64,000 nt of DNA, taken from Lepidostoma basale (Eukaryota; Arthropoda; Insecta; Trichoptera; Lepidostomatidae). Position 1 is the first letter of the stretch, and every line of letters starts with the position of its first letter. Positions 46,404-55,265 of this stretch are shown in pieces. A program made the position numbers and the translations under genes. The notes beneath the pieces were generated by a model. It made no database searches and was not told where the DNA came from. It was given only the letters and a program-made list of their open reading frames with translations. Location of the stretch: contig JAHDVF020000875.1 in assembly GCA_022606425.2 (NCBI GenBank), positions 1,116,001 through 1,180,000 of the forward strand. Reading direction: 5' to 3'.

Positions 46404-48215
46404 ATGGCTTCTAAAAAAAGGAAGATCGTTGATGAAAGACGGATTTTTAATGAAGCATGGACAAATTTATATTTTTTTATCGAATTTAAAGAAAAACCAC
46501 TATGTATTATCTGTCAAAAGAGTATTTCCGTAGTAAAGGAATATAACCTGAAGCGACATTATGATATTGAGCACAAAACTAAATTTCAGTGTCTTGAAGG
46601 GGAATCTCGAAAAAACAAAATCATTAACTTGAAATCGTCACTCAAAAATCAGCAGAATACCTTTAAAGTTGTAACAGACAAAAGCGAATCAGCTGTTCGT
46701 GCCAGCTACAAAGTAGCAGAGATAATTGCAAAGCATTGTCGCCCATTTACTGACAGTGAACTTGTAAAAGATTGTGTCTTAGCTATCGCGGAGGAAGTAT
46801 GCCCGGAACAGAAAAAAATGTTTGAAAACGTTAGTCTCTCTGCTAGAACTTGCACCAGACGCACTGAAGACTTGGGTGCTAACTTGCGTGAACAACTTAA
46901 GGATAAAGCGCAGTATTTTACTTACTTCTCTCTTGCGATGGACGAAAGTACGGACGTGTCGGATACGGCACAATTCCTTATATTTGTACGAGGAATTGAC
47001 GAAAACTTTTCTGTTTATGAGGAGTTATTAAAAATGTGCAGTCTCGAAGGAACTACAAAGGGAGAGGATTTATTTCACCACTTGGACCAAGCTCTGATTT
47101 CGTGTGGCTTGAGCTGGGATAAATTAACTAGCATCACCACGGACGGCGGAAAAAATATGAGCGGTCATAATAAAGGTGTTGTCGGAAGAGTCAACAGCAA
47201 ACTGCAAGAGTTTGGATCGGAAGTTCCATTTACATTTCACTGTATTGTCCATCAAGAAGCATTGTGTTGCAAAGTTTTATCGTGGAAAGAAATAATGGAT
47301 ACCGTTGTATCTGCTATTAATTTTATAAGAAAAAATGGGCTTACTCACCGCCAGTTCCAAAAGTTTTTGGAAGATGTAGAAGCTGAATATGGTGACGTGA
47401 TGTATTACTGTGAAGTAAGATGGCTAAGCCGAGGAGCAGTACTTCAACGATTTTTTTATTTGAGGAAAGAAATTTGTAACTTTATGGAGATGAAAGGAAA
47501 GGCAATACATGAACTTTCCAACCACCAGTGGGTTGTAGATCTTGGGTTTTTAACTGATTTGACTGCCGAACGGAATAAACTCAATACACGTTTACAGGGG
47601 AAAAATAAATTGATATGCAATATGTATTCAGATGTTAAATCATTTGAAATGAAACTAACATTATTTATCGAGCATATCGATGAAAGGAAACTCGATCATT
47701 TTCCAAATTGCAAGAAAGCAGTAGAAGAAGCTGGAATGAATTTTGTTTGGCAAAATACTAAAATGAAAAGTGCATTATTGCAACTACAAACTGAGTTTGA
47801 AAACCGGTTTGCTGATTTCAAAAAGATCTCACGTAAGATGGAGATTTTCGAAAACCCCTTTGCAGTAGATATCGGTAATGTACCAAGCGATTTGCAAATC
47901 AACGTGATAGATTTGCAAAGTAATAACACACTTAAAATGGCTTTTAAGGAAAAAACTAATTTGGTGGATTTCTATGGGAGTTTGCCTTCTGAAAACTACA
48001 AGGATTTAAAAAGGTTTGCTCAGCAAATAATTACTATGTTTGGTAGTACATATATTTGTGAACAAACTTTTTCAATTCTGAATTATCGAAAAAACAAACA
48101 CTGTTCTCGGTTATCGAATTCACATTTAGACGCAATACTACGCGTCTCTACTTCAAAAATGCAAGCTGATATTAAAAAACTTGCAAGTCAAATGCAATCA
48201 CAAAAATCTCATTGA
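46404..48215 (+). CDS. hAT-family transposase (GTF2IRD2-like), 603 residues
   Basis: The frame is open from 46335, but ATG 46404 (MASKKRKIV) is preferred: strong context (AAGATGG) and an acceptor-like TTACAG just upstream. Numbering from 46335: BED/C2H2-like zinc finger C57-x2-C60, H75, H80; RNase H-like fold with DEST (D203), TTDGGKNM (D270), the hAT CxxH motif (C303, H306) and VRWLS (W363); C-terminal hAT dimerisation block STYICEQTFSILNYRKN to HLDAILRV (571-604), E576 being a candidate third catalytic residue. It binds its element's ends and catalyses cut-and-paste. About the usual length, with no stop or frameshift; lies between intact TIRs, so possibly active. Similar proteins are annotated GTF2IRD2-like in animal genomes. 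Confidence 0.9.
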   Translation: MASKKRKIVDERRIFNEAWTNLYFFIEFKEKPLCIICQKSISVVKEYNLKRHYDIEHKTKFQCLEGESRKNKIINLKSSLKNQQNTFKVVTDKSESAVRASYKVAEIIAKHCRPFTDSELVKDCVLAIAEEVCPEQKKMFENVSLSARTCTRRTEDLGANLREQLKDKAQYFTYFSLAMDESTDVSDTAQFLIFVRGIDENFSVYEELLKMCSLEGTTKGEDLFHHLDQALISCGLSWDKLTSITTDGGKNMSGHNKGVVGRVNSKLQEFGSEVPFTFHCIVHQEALCCKVLSWKEIMDTVVSAINFIRKNGLTHRQFQKFLEDVEAEYGDVMYYCEVRWLSRGAVLQRFFYLRKEICNFMEMKGKAIHELSNHQWVVDLGFLTDLTAERNKLNTRLQGKNKLICNMYSDVKSFEMKLTLFIEHIDERKLDHFPNCKKAVEEAGMNFVWQNTKMKSALLQLQTEFENRFADFKKISRKMEIFENPFAVDIGNVPSDLQINVIDLQSNNTLKMAFKEKTNLVDFYGSLPSENYKDLKRFAQQIITMFGSTYICEQTFSILNYRKNKHCSRLSNSHLDAILRVSTSKMQADIKKLASQMQSQKSH

Positions 48216-48399
48216 TTTTATTAAATACAATAAATGTCGTTAAAATATACACTTAGCGTTTTATTTTTAAAACTAAAATATTTGTACATAAATATTGTAT
48301 GTATACCTACTGCAAGTGCGGCCCGCACTGATCCCCATGAAAAATATTTGGCCCTTTTACAACAAAAGGTTGCCGACCCATGCCCTAGACCACCACCCG

Positions 48400-48585
48400 A
48401 TCTTATGATCCTTTCATTATTTTGTTCATGACACCATCATTCGCACCGCATTTTATTCTTATATTTTCATTCGACACTCTATCATACACGGAGTATCCAC
48501 ACATTCGTCTAAGAGATCTCATTTATTCTACTTTCATCCTTATTTTGCCAGTTCCATGCTTCGCTTCGATACATAAGGATAAATT
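48400..48585 (-). mobile_element. RTE-a LINE, left part of the split copy
   Basis: ATCTTATGATCCTTTCATTA (GSLR), ATGACACCATCATTCGCACC (CGANDGV), TCGACACTCTATCATACACG, CTACTTTCATCCTTATTTTG. Completes the 44839-45130 copy. Confidence 0.8.
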
Positions 48586-48727
48586 TTTCACATTGTATTT
48601 ACCCAACAAAATAAAATAAAAAATCTTTCGTTTGATATAGAAAGCAACGTTGAAACTTTATACGTTCATAATAGAAATGTAACATTTTATAACCTGGAAA
48701 ATTTATTACTAAAGAGACATTAAAAAT

Positions 48728-48842
48728 ATTCTTCTTCTTCTTCTTCCTATTAGTTTAGTTCGTATGGCCTGTTTGTGACGGTGGGCTATCCTGGGATGAT
48801 GATGTCCAGCCATCTCGCAATCTCTTCGGCGGCCTTCCTGGT
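48728..48842 (-). mobile_element. RTE-c 3' end fragment
   Basis: TTCTTCTTCTTCTTCCTATT tail complement, then TTCGTATGGCCTGTTTGTGA and CAGCCATCTCGCAATCTCTT then CGGCGGCCTTCCTGG (GRPPKR). Last 115 bp only. Confidence 0.6.
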
Positions 48843-49170
48843 AATTATTTATTCACTAATAACATTTTGATATTATTCACTAATAATATTTATCATTACA
48901 ATTTTTTTTTCGAATTGTTTTATTTCTAAATTACCTTTATGAAATAAAAAAAATATGCTCTAGTAGTTGAATATATTTTTTGATGATTTTCACCAGGTTC
49001 GTTATTGACAATACATTAGTTCGTCTTTCTCATTAGGGTTATTTAATAAATATTAATTACTTAACAATTTAATTATCGGCGTATTTTATTTATAACACTA
49101 AAATTAAATGTATAAAAAATAGATTCACTGCATTTTTCGATTTTGTTTAATTTAATAAAGGTTAATAAAT
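48843..49170. other. No gene recognised
   Basis: About 330 bp of AT-rich DNA with no supported feature. Confidence 0.3.
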
Positions 49171-49174
49171 AAAT

Positions 49175-49330
49175 TTTTCTGGGGGGCCTTGTGTAATTTT
49201 GTGTCAGAAAAGGGAGCCATGGGTCAAAAAAGGTTGGGAACCTATGGTGTAGACCATAGATTTCCAATCTTTTCTGGGCCACCGCCCCCTTTACAAGAAA
49301 AATAAACGTTCAACACCTTCCTCCCATGAA
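49175..49330. mobile_element. Two hAT-type ends facing each other across 8 bp
   Basis: The left piece ends GGGTCAAAAAAGGTTGGGAA then CCTATG (to 49246); the right piece starts CATAGATTTCCAATCTTTTC then TGGGCCACCGCCCCC (from 49255). As complements they are the same TIR type (CATAGGTTCCCAACC against CATAGATTTCCAATC), the familiar hAT motif of animal genomes. The eight bases between are GTGTAGAC. Confidence 0.6.
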
Positions 49331-49494
49331 AGTAATTTTAAATATTTAGAAACACAGTTGAATTTTAAAATATTATGAAATCTTTTATGAATCTGAAAAC
49401 GACATATGGTAGAATACCAAACGAAGAAAAGGAAGAAATGATTAGTGTGTATTTTTCTTCTTCTTTTTTTATCTGCCAACTCTCTCTATATTTT

Positions 49495-49568
49495 TGGGTC
49501 TTCTACTGCCAAGGATGTAGACGATGAAGAGGAGTGGGCCAAGGTTCGAACCCTGTGGCACACCTGAA
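49495..49568 (-). mobile_element. LINE reverse-transcriptase fragment (GVPQGSNLGPLLF)
   Basis: On minus this encodes GVPQGSNLGPLLFIVYILG, the strongly conserved RT block that precedes the catalytic YADD box in non-LTR elements. About 70 bp, so no clade can be given. The only piece of RT core, besides 14381-14850, seen in the window. Confidence 0.6.
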
Positions 49569-50377
49569 TTTACAAGAAACTGTATAAAAAATGTTTGAAT
49601 TTATTTAGCAGTTATTTCTACGTCTTGAATCATCGTTTTTCAATGAATACGATTCTCACGTGAGAGCAATTCCAATTTACCGGAGTGTAGCACGAGTCTT
49701 CATTTAGCGAGATTAACAAAACCTCGCGTTAAGTAATTGATGACGCCAGCTATACAGGTACACTTGTTAGGGTTTCCTTTAAAAAATAAAATCAAATAAG
49801 ATTATTCCACCGCATGTACATTTCTCGCAAATAGGGTGAAAATGTTTTAAGAACGCCTCAGGTAGGGCAGATTTCCTTGATGTTACTTAATCTGAGGGAT
49901 TTTAGTTTAAACTCTGAATTGCTAATTCTGAATTATACGTAAAATAAGAATTTTGTGAGTGCTTATACGTTGACAAACTTAAGAATCACCAGAGGTTTTT
50001 TTTTAGACTACTCTTCTTTTAGAATGTTTTGTACAGGTTTTTACTTTAATTTAAGAATTACTGTAAACATTATTTCAATTTCAATTATAAACATTACAGA
50101 ATAATATCAATTCCAAATCGTTTATAATCTCAATATAAAAAATAATAATAATTTTAGATCAACTTAAGGCGTGCACTGTGGAATTCCGTAATGACGATTT
50201 TTTATTAATTAAAATACTGTTTTTCCACTTTTGACGAATGACAAAAAATTGTGTCTTAATTCATAAAAAATAATAGTAACAATTAAAAAAAAGAATTACA
50301 AATAATAAAATAAGAAGAAAACAAACAGAAGACAATTAAAAAAAATATTCGAGAACAATTTATTAAAAATAAATATT
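49569..50377. other. Unassigned 0.8 kb
   Basis: No gene or repeat recognised; AT-rich. Confidence 0.3.
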
Positions 50378-50637
50378 ATTATTATTATTATTTTTTTTTT
50401 GAATCGCTCTTTACAACATGACAGCTTGAGCCAAATCGATGTAAAGGGTATTATAACTATCATAGTGATTCTCGTGACATATGATAGGTAGCTAGCTAAT
50501 CTATCGCCATTTTATTGTCATGTGAATTCTACATCAGACCAAAGACAGTCTGACAATCACACTGCCCTCGCCGGGAATCGAACCCGGAATCTTCGGGGTG
50601 GCAGTCAATGCACTTACCACTCGGCCACGAAGGTCAT
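50378..50637 (-). mobile_element. tRNA-headed SINE S1, reference copy
   Basis: On minus: head GACCTTCGTGGCCGAGTGGT (A-box area), ACTGCCACCCCGAAGATTCC, GGGTTCGATTCCCGG (B-box GGTTCGATTCC), body GCAGTGTGATTGTCAGACTG, TGTAGAATTCACATGACAAT, ACCTATCATATGTCACGAGA, CTTTACATCGATTTGGCTCA, AAAGAGCGATTC and an (AAT)n tail. About 260 bp including tail. Leu/Ser-type tRNA origin is suggested by GTGGCCGAGTGG. Confidence 0.8.
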
Positions 50638-50732
50638 AAACATTGTTGTTTTACGTAAGAGATAGGATTATGTGTGTAAAACAATATATGTGTAAAACAC
50701 TTTATCACCAAAAATTAACATAGAATACTTAG

Positions 50733-50850
50733 TCTTCTTATTTTTTTTCTTCTTATAGGTCTGATGACATGATCTTTGGAAGTGGACCGCCAACTATCTC
50801 GCCATCTTTTCGGTGATCGGCCACATCTTCGGAAACCCTCCAGTAGACTG
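50733..50850 (-). mobile_element. RTE-c 3' end fragment
   Basis: CTTCTTATAGGTCTGATGAC, CCGCCAACTATCTCGCCATC, TTTTCGGTGATCGGCCACAT: same terminus as 52884-53010 in the opposite orientation. Confidence 0.6.
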
Positions 50851-50869
50851 TCGCGAGCTATCTTATGAA

Positions 50870-50990
50870 AATACAACTTACAAAGAGAAGTTTAAAGATG
50901 AGTTCTCGCAGACAAATAGAAGTGATCTCATCTCTACCGCATTGATTGTCCTCTCATCTTTCTTCTGCTAGTTTCATGCTTCGCTACTAA
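50870..50990 (-). mobile_element. RTE-a/b internal fragment
   Basis: CAAATAGAAGTGATCTCATC, TCTACCGCATTGATTGTCCT, CTTCTGCTAGTTTCATGCTT: antisense to AWNxQKKxExxINAVEMRSLxxx coding. Confidence 0.55.
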
Positions 50991-51064
50991 AAAAAAAATA
51001 TTTAAAAAAGAACCCATATTTTAATAAAAAGCATTTAATAAATATTGTGTATTTTCACTTATTT

Positions 51065-51318
51065 TTTAATAATAAGTGAAAATTAGAAAGGTCTCATATT
51101 TGGGTGGTGTGCTAAGGACAGAAACATACCACCTCCTTCGACTGATATTAATGGGTAAAATGGAGGGACGCCGGGGAGTTGATAGAAGGCAGATGTCCTG
51201 GCTGCGGAACATCAAAGATTGGACAAGAATAACAAGAGTTCAGAACCCGTTCCAAGTGGCGCAGGATAGAGATGCTTTTGCTATAGTGATCGCCAACGTT
51301 GGGGGGACCTGACACGGC
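51065..51318 (+). mobile_element. RTE-d LINE 3' region
   Basis: ORF 51076-51312: MKIRKVSYLGGVLRTETYHL, LRLILMGKMEGRRGVDRRQM, SWLRNIKDWTRITRVQNPFQ, VAQDRDAFAIVIANVGGT, stop. The EGRRGxxRRxMSWLRNIKxW block is intact. Ends shortly after the stop with GAAAGAAGAA. Confidence 0.8.
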
Positions 51319-51539
51319 ACCGAAAGAAGAATATTCAATATTTCCTCGCTTATGATATGAAATCATTCAAAGTCATCAGGTTTTTATTTAAATATTTTAA
51401 TCCACAATATTATGGGCAGCTGTTGGATAAGCTAGTGCTTTTTGAAGACAAGTCATTGCTGGTGAACTTATATTTATTTATCAGCAGTCTGTCACATTGG
51501 TGAACATAGTTTTAAACCAAAGCATGCCACCGTTCCCTT

Positions 51540-51745
51540 CTTCTCTGGTTTCAATCCTGGGATTGGTTTGCAGCAATTTCCTCCATTATTCTCTTCCATT
51601 TTTCCCTGTCTTGTGCGGCTCTTTTGAGATCTGCATATGATGAGCAGCGTACGTCCACCAACAGGTCCTCCAGGTACTCTCGGCGTGGGCGTCCCCTAGA
51701 GTTTGTCCCCTCGATCATACCCTCCATTATGGCATGCATGCATAC
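51540..51745 (-). mobile_element. LINE family f 3' end
   Basis: Minus ORF 51551-51739: MHAIMEGMIEGTNSRGRPRR, EYLEDLLVDVRCSSYADLKR, AAQDREKWKRIMEEIAANQS. Same terminus as 13611; cut at 51740. Confidence 0.75.
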
Positions 51746-52357
51746 CGTTCCCTATCCATCACCATTCTCATTCATCCAGGTTCAGCAATCCTTACAACTT
51801 CTTGGTGAACTATGAGGACAGCGAAATCAATGTCTTCTTCGACCGATTATCGTTCATATCATCGCGATTATAATACCCCCTTAATTGTTCAACACAACAA
51901 TTCTCATACAAACAATTATTAATTCCTCGAATTAATTTTCCGACTAATCACTCAAACCTCGTGAATATTTAATATGCCTAAGTTCATATATAGTTCCTTG
52001 GATGAACTTCCGTCAAGAGATTTCAGTAAAATCATTTGATTATCTTCATACATAGTGCTGATAGTATTTCTCGAGTTTGTTCAACTACACAATTTCTTGC
52101 CTTACACTTTCTGTTAAGTTTATTTCTAGTAGGTTTAAGGTTTATATCAGAATAAAAATACTATTTTTGATTAAATATAACGCAGCCATTAGACATTTAA
52201 CAAGCTTTTAATTAAATAATAATGAATTAAAACGGTGTTTTTTAAGCCTTTATTTATGACGAAAAGAAAATTGTAAAAAAAATATTTGAAGTAAAATAAT
52301 TAATGTACTTAAAACATTATTTTTAGCGAGTTCGAATGAGTTTCTGTGTGCGTAGAC
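51746..52357. other. No gene recognised
   Basis: About 600 bp with no supported feature. Confidence 0.3.
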
Positions 52358-52623
52358 TTAAGGCCGTGCCACACTGTTTGAAACAAACTCTCCACAGGGG
52401 TGACCTTGGTGGAGAGCTGTGGAGCCCACGGTTGGTGTAGCGTCCACACACTGTTGTAAACAAGCTCTCCACACGTGGAATGCGTAATTAAACGCGCGTC
52501 CGTCCACAAAGTTTGTTGAAGGTCAAACGAATTTTGGTTTCAAACAAGTGTCTACACAGTTTTAAACCGCCGGCGGAGACCGATGTGGAGAGCTTGTTTA
52601 AAACAGAGTGGCCCGCCTTTTAA
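52358..52623. mobile_element. TTAA-target MITE, complete copy
   Basis: Bounded by TTAA at both ends (52358-52361, 52620-52623). The left end reads GCCACACTGTTTGAAACAAA then CTCTCCACA; as complement the right end reads GGCCACTCTGTTTTAAACAA then GCTCTCCACA, an imperfect TIR of about 30 bp. The interior has further CTCTCCACA / TGTGGAGAG words in both orientations. No ORF. TTAA duplications are made by piggyBac-type (and a few other) transposases. Confidence 0.75.
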
Positions 52624-52786
52624 CTAGTAACAAGAAACACTTTATATTTCTGGACCACACAATATTTTTGGACCTCCCCAAATAATTCTTTGTTAAAAAT
52701 GAATAAAGTCACATAAATTTTCGTTAATTACCATTTTCTGCTCAATTTACTAATGTATATAAACTGCAACGAGTTGAAGTTTCGTC

Positions 52787-52890
52787 ACATTTGATAATGC
52801 TTTAGAAGGGCGAAACATGTCACTCCCATAAAATATAATAAAACTTCTAGAAAACTGACGTTTTCATTCGTATTAATAAGCTCCAGATAG
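52787..52890 (+). mobile_element. Hammerhead-type D element
   Basis: TTGATAATGCTTTAGAAGGG then CGAAACATGTCACTCCCATA and flank AAAACTTCTAGAAAACTGAC. Hammerhead-like: TTGATAA (two changes from CTGANGA), extra T, helix II GCTTTAGAAGGGC (52799-52811, wobbles), GAA, ACATGT (52815-52820), C. Two invariant core positions are altered, so probably inactive. Confidence 0.5.
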
Positions 52891-53012
52891 TTTACAGGAG
52901 GATTCCCGATCACGTGGCCGACCACCGAAAAGATGCCGTCCCAAAAATAAAAGTCCACATCACAGGAGGACGGATATACCACCAAACAGGTCATCAGACC
53001 TATAAGAAGAAC
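52884..53012 (+). mobile_element. RTE-c 3' end fragment
   Basis: GTTTACAGGAGGATTCCCGA, CGACCACCGAAAAGATGCCG (GRPPKRC), ACGGATATACCACCAAACAG then CTATAAGAAGAAC. Short terminal piece. Confidence 0.55.
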
Positions 53013-53814
53013 TCTTTCAACATCATTCTAACCCTGGAATATCTTCTCCTTAAAAATGTTCTTATAGCTTTGTTTTGAAAAGTGGTGATTCTTTAATAAA
53101 GGATGGATTTCAAAGGAGATAAAAAAAATTCTAAATTTAACATTGAAATAGTTTTATTTTGCAATTAAATTAATACACATCTCTCTAAATGTTAAAACAC
53201 CATTATAAAATTTACATATTAGGTACATCGAAACTTAGTAGAATTCCATTACCATTGTAATCACATATAGTACTTAGCGAACGACATTCATACACTGTGT
53301 TATATACAACTACGTATTCCAAATACAAAATGTAAGCATAGCCTAAGTATATACATAACATACATACAATATATAATATTATATTTTACTTAAATGCTAC
53401 TACAAATCTGGCTTGGTTTAATTGTATACATAAACAAAAACTTAATTGAAAGCACTATTCCTAGTGAAAAATAAAAGCGGAGAATAATTGTAAAATTATC
53501 TGTATAAATAAAAGGCAGTTCATGTGTATGCGCCCTATAGGCTCAAAAATTACTGGACCGATTTTACTTAAAATTTCAGAGTTTATTTTTATTAGCGTCA
53601 GGAGTGTTTTGAATGATTTAATATTATTTTATCATGTATATATTTAATAAATAAAAACAATTTAATCTATTTAGGGCGAATCGGATCCTTGAAAAAAGAA
53701 TTTTGAAAAAAAGTGTCAATCTCAACTAAGACCATTAAAAATATACTTTTTAAAAACTGTTAATTTAAAAAAACTTTGTTTTATGAATCACGATTAGATT
53801 TTATTTTTTTATAT
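53013..53814. other. Unassigned 0.8 kb with one widespread-repeat-like word
   Basis: Around 53510-53610 the text AAAAGGCAGTTCATGTGTAT and AATTACTGGACCGATTTTAC resembles a phrase seen in insect non-autonomous repeats, but no second copy exists here, so I do not classify it. Confidence 0.3.
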
Positions 53815-53839
53815 CAAACAAATTATTCAAATTGACAAA

Positions 53840-53995
53840 GGAACAAATACACATAAAGGTTTGAAAAATCTCGAAAATTTGACATTTGATATATTATTGT
53901 AACACCTGATTATGTCAACATAGGTTGGCGAAACAGCTGTCGAGTAAAATAAAATAGAATTGTGATGCATAAAAAAGTTTTTTTATAATTTAACA
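53840..53995 (+). mobile_element. Hammerhead-type A element, core mutated
   Basis: Close to 25120-25300. Ribozyme region 53901-53944: core CTGATTA (G8 to T), extra T, helix II GTCAACATAGGTTGGC (second pair now T-G), GAA, ACAGCTGT, C, GAG. The G8 change should abolish activity; the flank is well conserved. Confidence 0.55.
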
Positions 53996-54002
53996 GTTTA
54001 TA

Positions 54003-54108
54003 ATGTTAAAGTATCAAAGTGTTTCAGCCAAAACAATGGACTATTTAAAATACTTTTTATTAAATAGTCCGTTGTTTTGGCCGAAACACTATGATACTTT
54101 AACATTTT
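54003..54108. repeat. Palindrome with about 50-bp arms
   Basis: AAAGTATCAAAGTGTTTCAG, CCAAAACAATGGACTATTTA is mirrored by TAAATAGTCCGTTGTTTTGG, CCGAAACACTATGATACTTT. A single copy of the arm lies beside the type A pair at 17253-17290. GGCCGAAAC is hammerhead-like, but no CTGANGA is present. Confidence 0.6.
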
Positions 54109-54205
54109 ATAACTGTGATGTCAACATTGGTTAATGAAACAGCTGTCGTAAAATAAATACAATTGTGATATATAACAAAGTTTTTGCATTAACAGTTATA
54201 TTATA
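54109..54205 (+). mobile_element. Hammerhead-type A element, 5'-truncated
   Basis: GTGATGTCAACATTGGTTAA, TGAAACAGCTGTCGTAAAAT then ATATAACAAAGTTTTTGCAT. The core before helix II is lost to the palindrome. Confidence 0.45.
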
Positions 54206-54289
54206 TACTTTTTATAACATAAACTATATGTAGTAAATTCATGTTTTAACGAATGTGTTTTTACACCAAATTTTATGATAATAATTAGA

Positions 54290-54560
54290 CAACAACAACA
54301 ACAACAAATCTTCACGTCGTTTTTCTGAAAGAGCAGGCAGATATAATGAATTCGAAACTTGCAGTATCCTGACACACCTCTCTAGATCCTTTCACATTTA
54401 TAAAGCGTGTCATTCTTCTGATTTCGAATATGGCAGACCTCTATAAAATTTTATTCATCGTGCCATGGTTTTCTGAATCTTCTTTGACTACGCACTCCAT
54501 TTACACTATACTTTCTTCGCATTTCTTTCATAATCAGACAAACCGTTGTAAAACTCATTC
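54290..54560 (-). mobile_element. RTE-b LINE 3' end with (GTT)n tail
   Basis: Tail complement ACAACAACAACAACAACAA (54291-54308), then TCTTCACGTCGTTTTTCTGA and TATCCTGACACACCTCTCTA. Diverged terminus of the RTE-b group (compare 6846-7627). Confidence 0.65.
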
Positions 54561-54699
54561 TTAATCAAGTTTAACTATAAATAATGAAATTTCTTCACAA
54601 ATTGACGGCTTACAGTATATGTATGCGTTTTGAATAATTTTGTATATGTGTATATACGAGTACTCGTAATGTCAATATATATAAATCTTTTGAATTTTG

Positions 54700-54865
54700 C
54701 TTTTGATTACAGATATTCCATTTTTAACGTATGTGACTCGTTTTATGAATGTGGAGGAAGCTAAAGAGGTGTCAGGATTGCATAGTGTAGCGGTCCATTC
54801 TTTCTTACTAACCTCTGCGGAGAAACGGCGCAGTGGTTTGTTTGTTTGTTACATACCGATCAAAG
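54700..54865 (+). mobile_element. RTE-b LINE 3' end with (GTTT)n tail
   Basis: ACTCGTTTTATGAATGTGGA (TRFMNVEEA), GCGGTCCATTCTTTCTTACT, CTCTGCGGAGAAACGGCGCA then GTTTGTTTGTTTGTT. Last 150 bp of an RTE-b copy. Confidence 0.65.
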
Positions 54866-54900
54866 AAACCTCCAAAAATTTGTATTTTTTTATAAAAAAT

Positions 54901-55265
54901 TTAAACTAACTAACTAACCATCACGCCGTTTCCCCGAAGAGGTAGGCAGAAAGAATGGACTGCCACACTTTTCTTTCCCGACATATTTCTCTCGATTCCT
55001 CAATATTCTCATGCACGCGCGTCGATTACTCTGACTCCTCACGTGGCCGACATTCAATATTTGATTTTTTTGATCGTGCCACGTTTTTCTCGGTCTTTCT
55101 CTATTATTTGTTAAATTTACATCGTTAACATATACTGTTTTTACCATTCGTTCTTCATTCATTATTTCCATATGTCCAAACCATTCTTAATGATCCTTTC
55201 ATTATTTTGTTCATAATACCATCATTCGCACCGCATTTACTTCTTATTTCATTCGACATTCTACC
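54901..55265 (-). mobile_element. RTE-a LINE 3' region
   Basis: (TAAC)n tail complement at 54905-54918. Minus ORF 54914-55171: RMVKTVYVNDVNLTNNRERP, RKTWHDQKNQILNVGHVRSQ, SNRRACMRI then shifted. Upstream MNKIMKGSLRM and SKCGANDGI coding to about 55262. Confidence 0.8.

Larger units (their letters stand above)
45314..48382 (+). mobile_element. Complete hAT transposon, 3,069 bp, with TIRs and 8-bp TSD
   Basis: Ends CATGGGTCGGCAACCT (45314-45329) and its perfect complement (48367-48382): 16-bp TIRs of the GGGTCGGCAACC type found on animal hAT elements. Both sides carry CCCTAGAC (45306-45313, 48383-48390), an exact 8-bp target duplication. It encodes one open transposase (46404-48215). The GC-rich 5' segment (45329-45600) is probably promoter/leader; a donor-like TTGGTAAGTA (45660) and an acceptor-like TTGTTACAG (46382-46389) suggest a 5' intron. 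It looks recent and structurally intact. Confidence 0.9.
45135..48399 (-). mobile_element. tRNA-derived SINE S3 (poly-A), inserted in RTE-a and split by a hAT
   Basis: Read on minus with the hAT removed: a GGTGGTCTAGGGG A-box (matches TRGYNNARNGG) at 48398-48383/45305, CTTGGCTCCTGATCCAGG anticodon-arm-like hairpin (45282-45299), GGTTCAAGCC B-box-like (45263-45272), a 100-bp body, then a poly-A of about 17 (45135-45151). The target ATCTT is duplicated (45130-45134 and 48400-48404). This layout is that of a SINE; it differs from S1 and S2. Confidence 0.6.

Noticed and set aside
54003..54108. GGCCGAAACACTATGAT in a palindrome as another hammerhead lineage
   Set aside because: It has GAAAC but no CTGANGA upstream and no AC..GT palindrome after GAA; I leave it as a plain inverted repeat.
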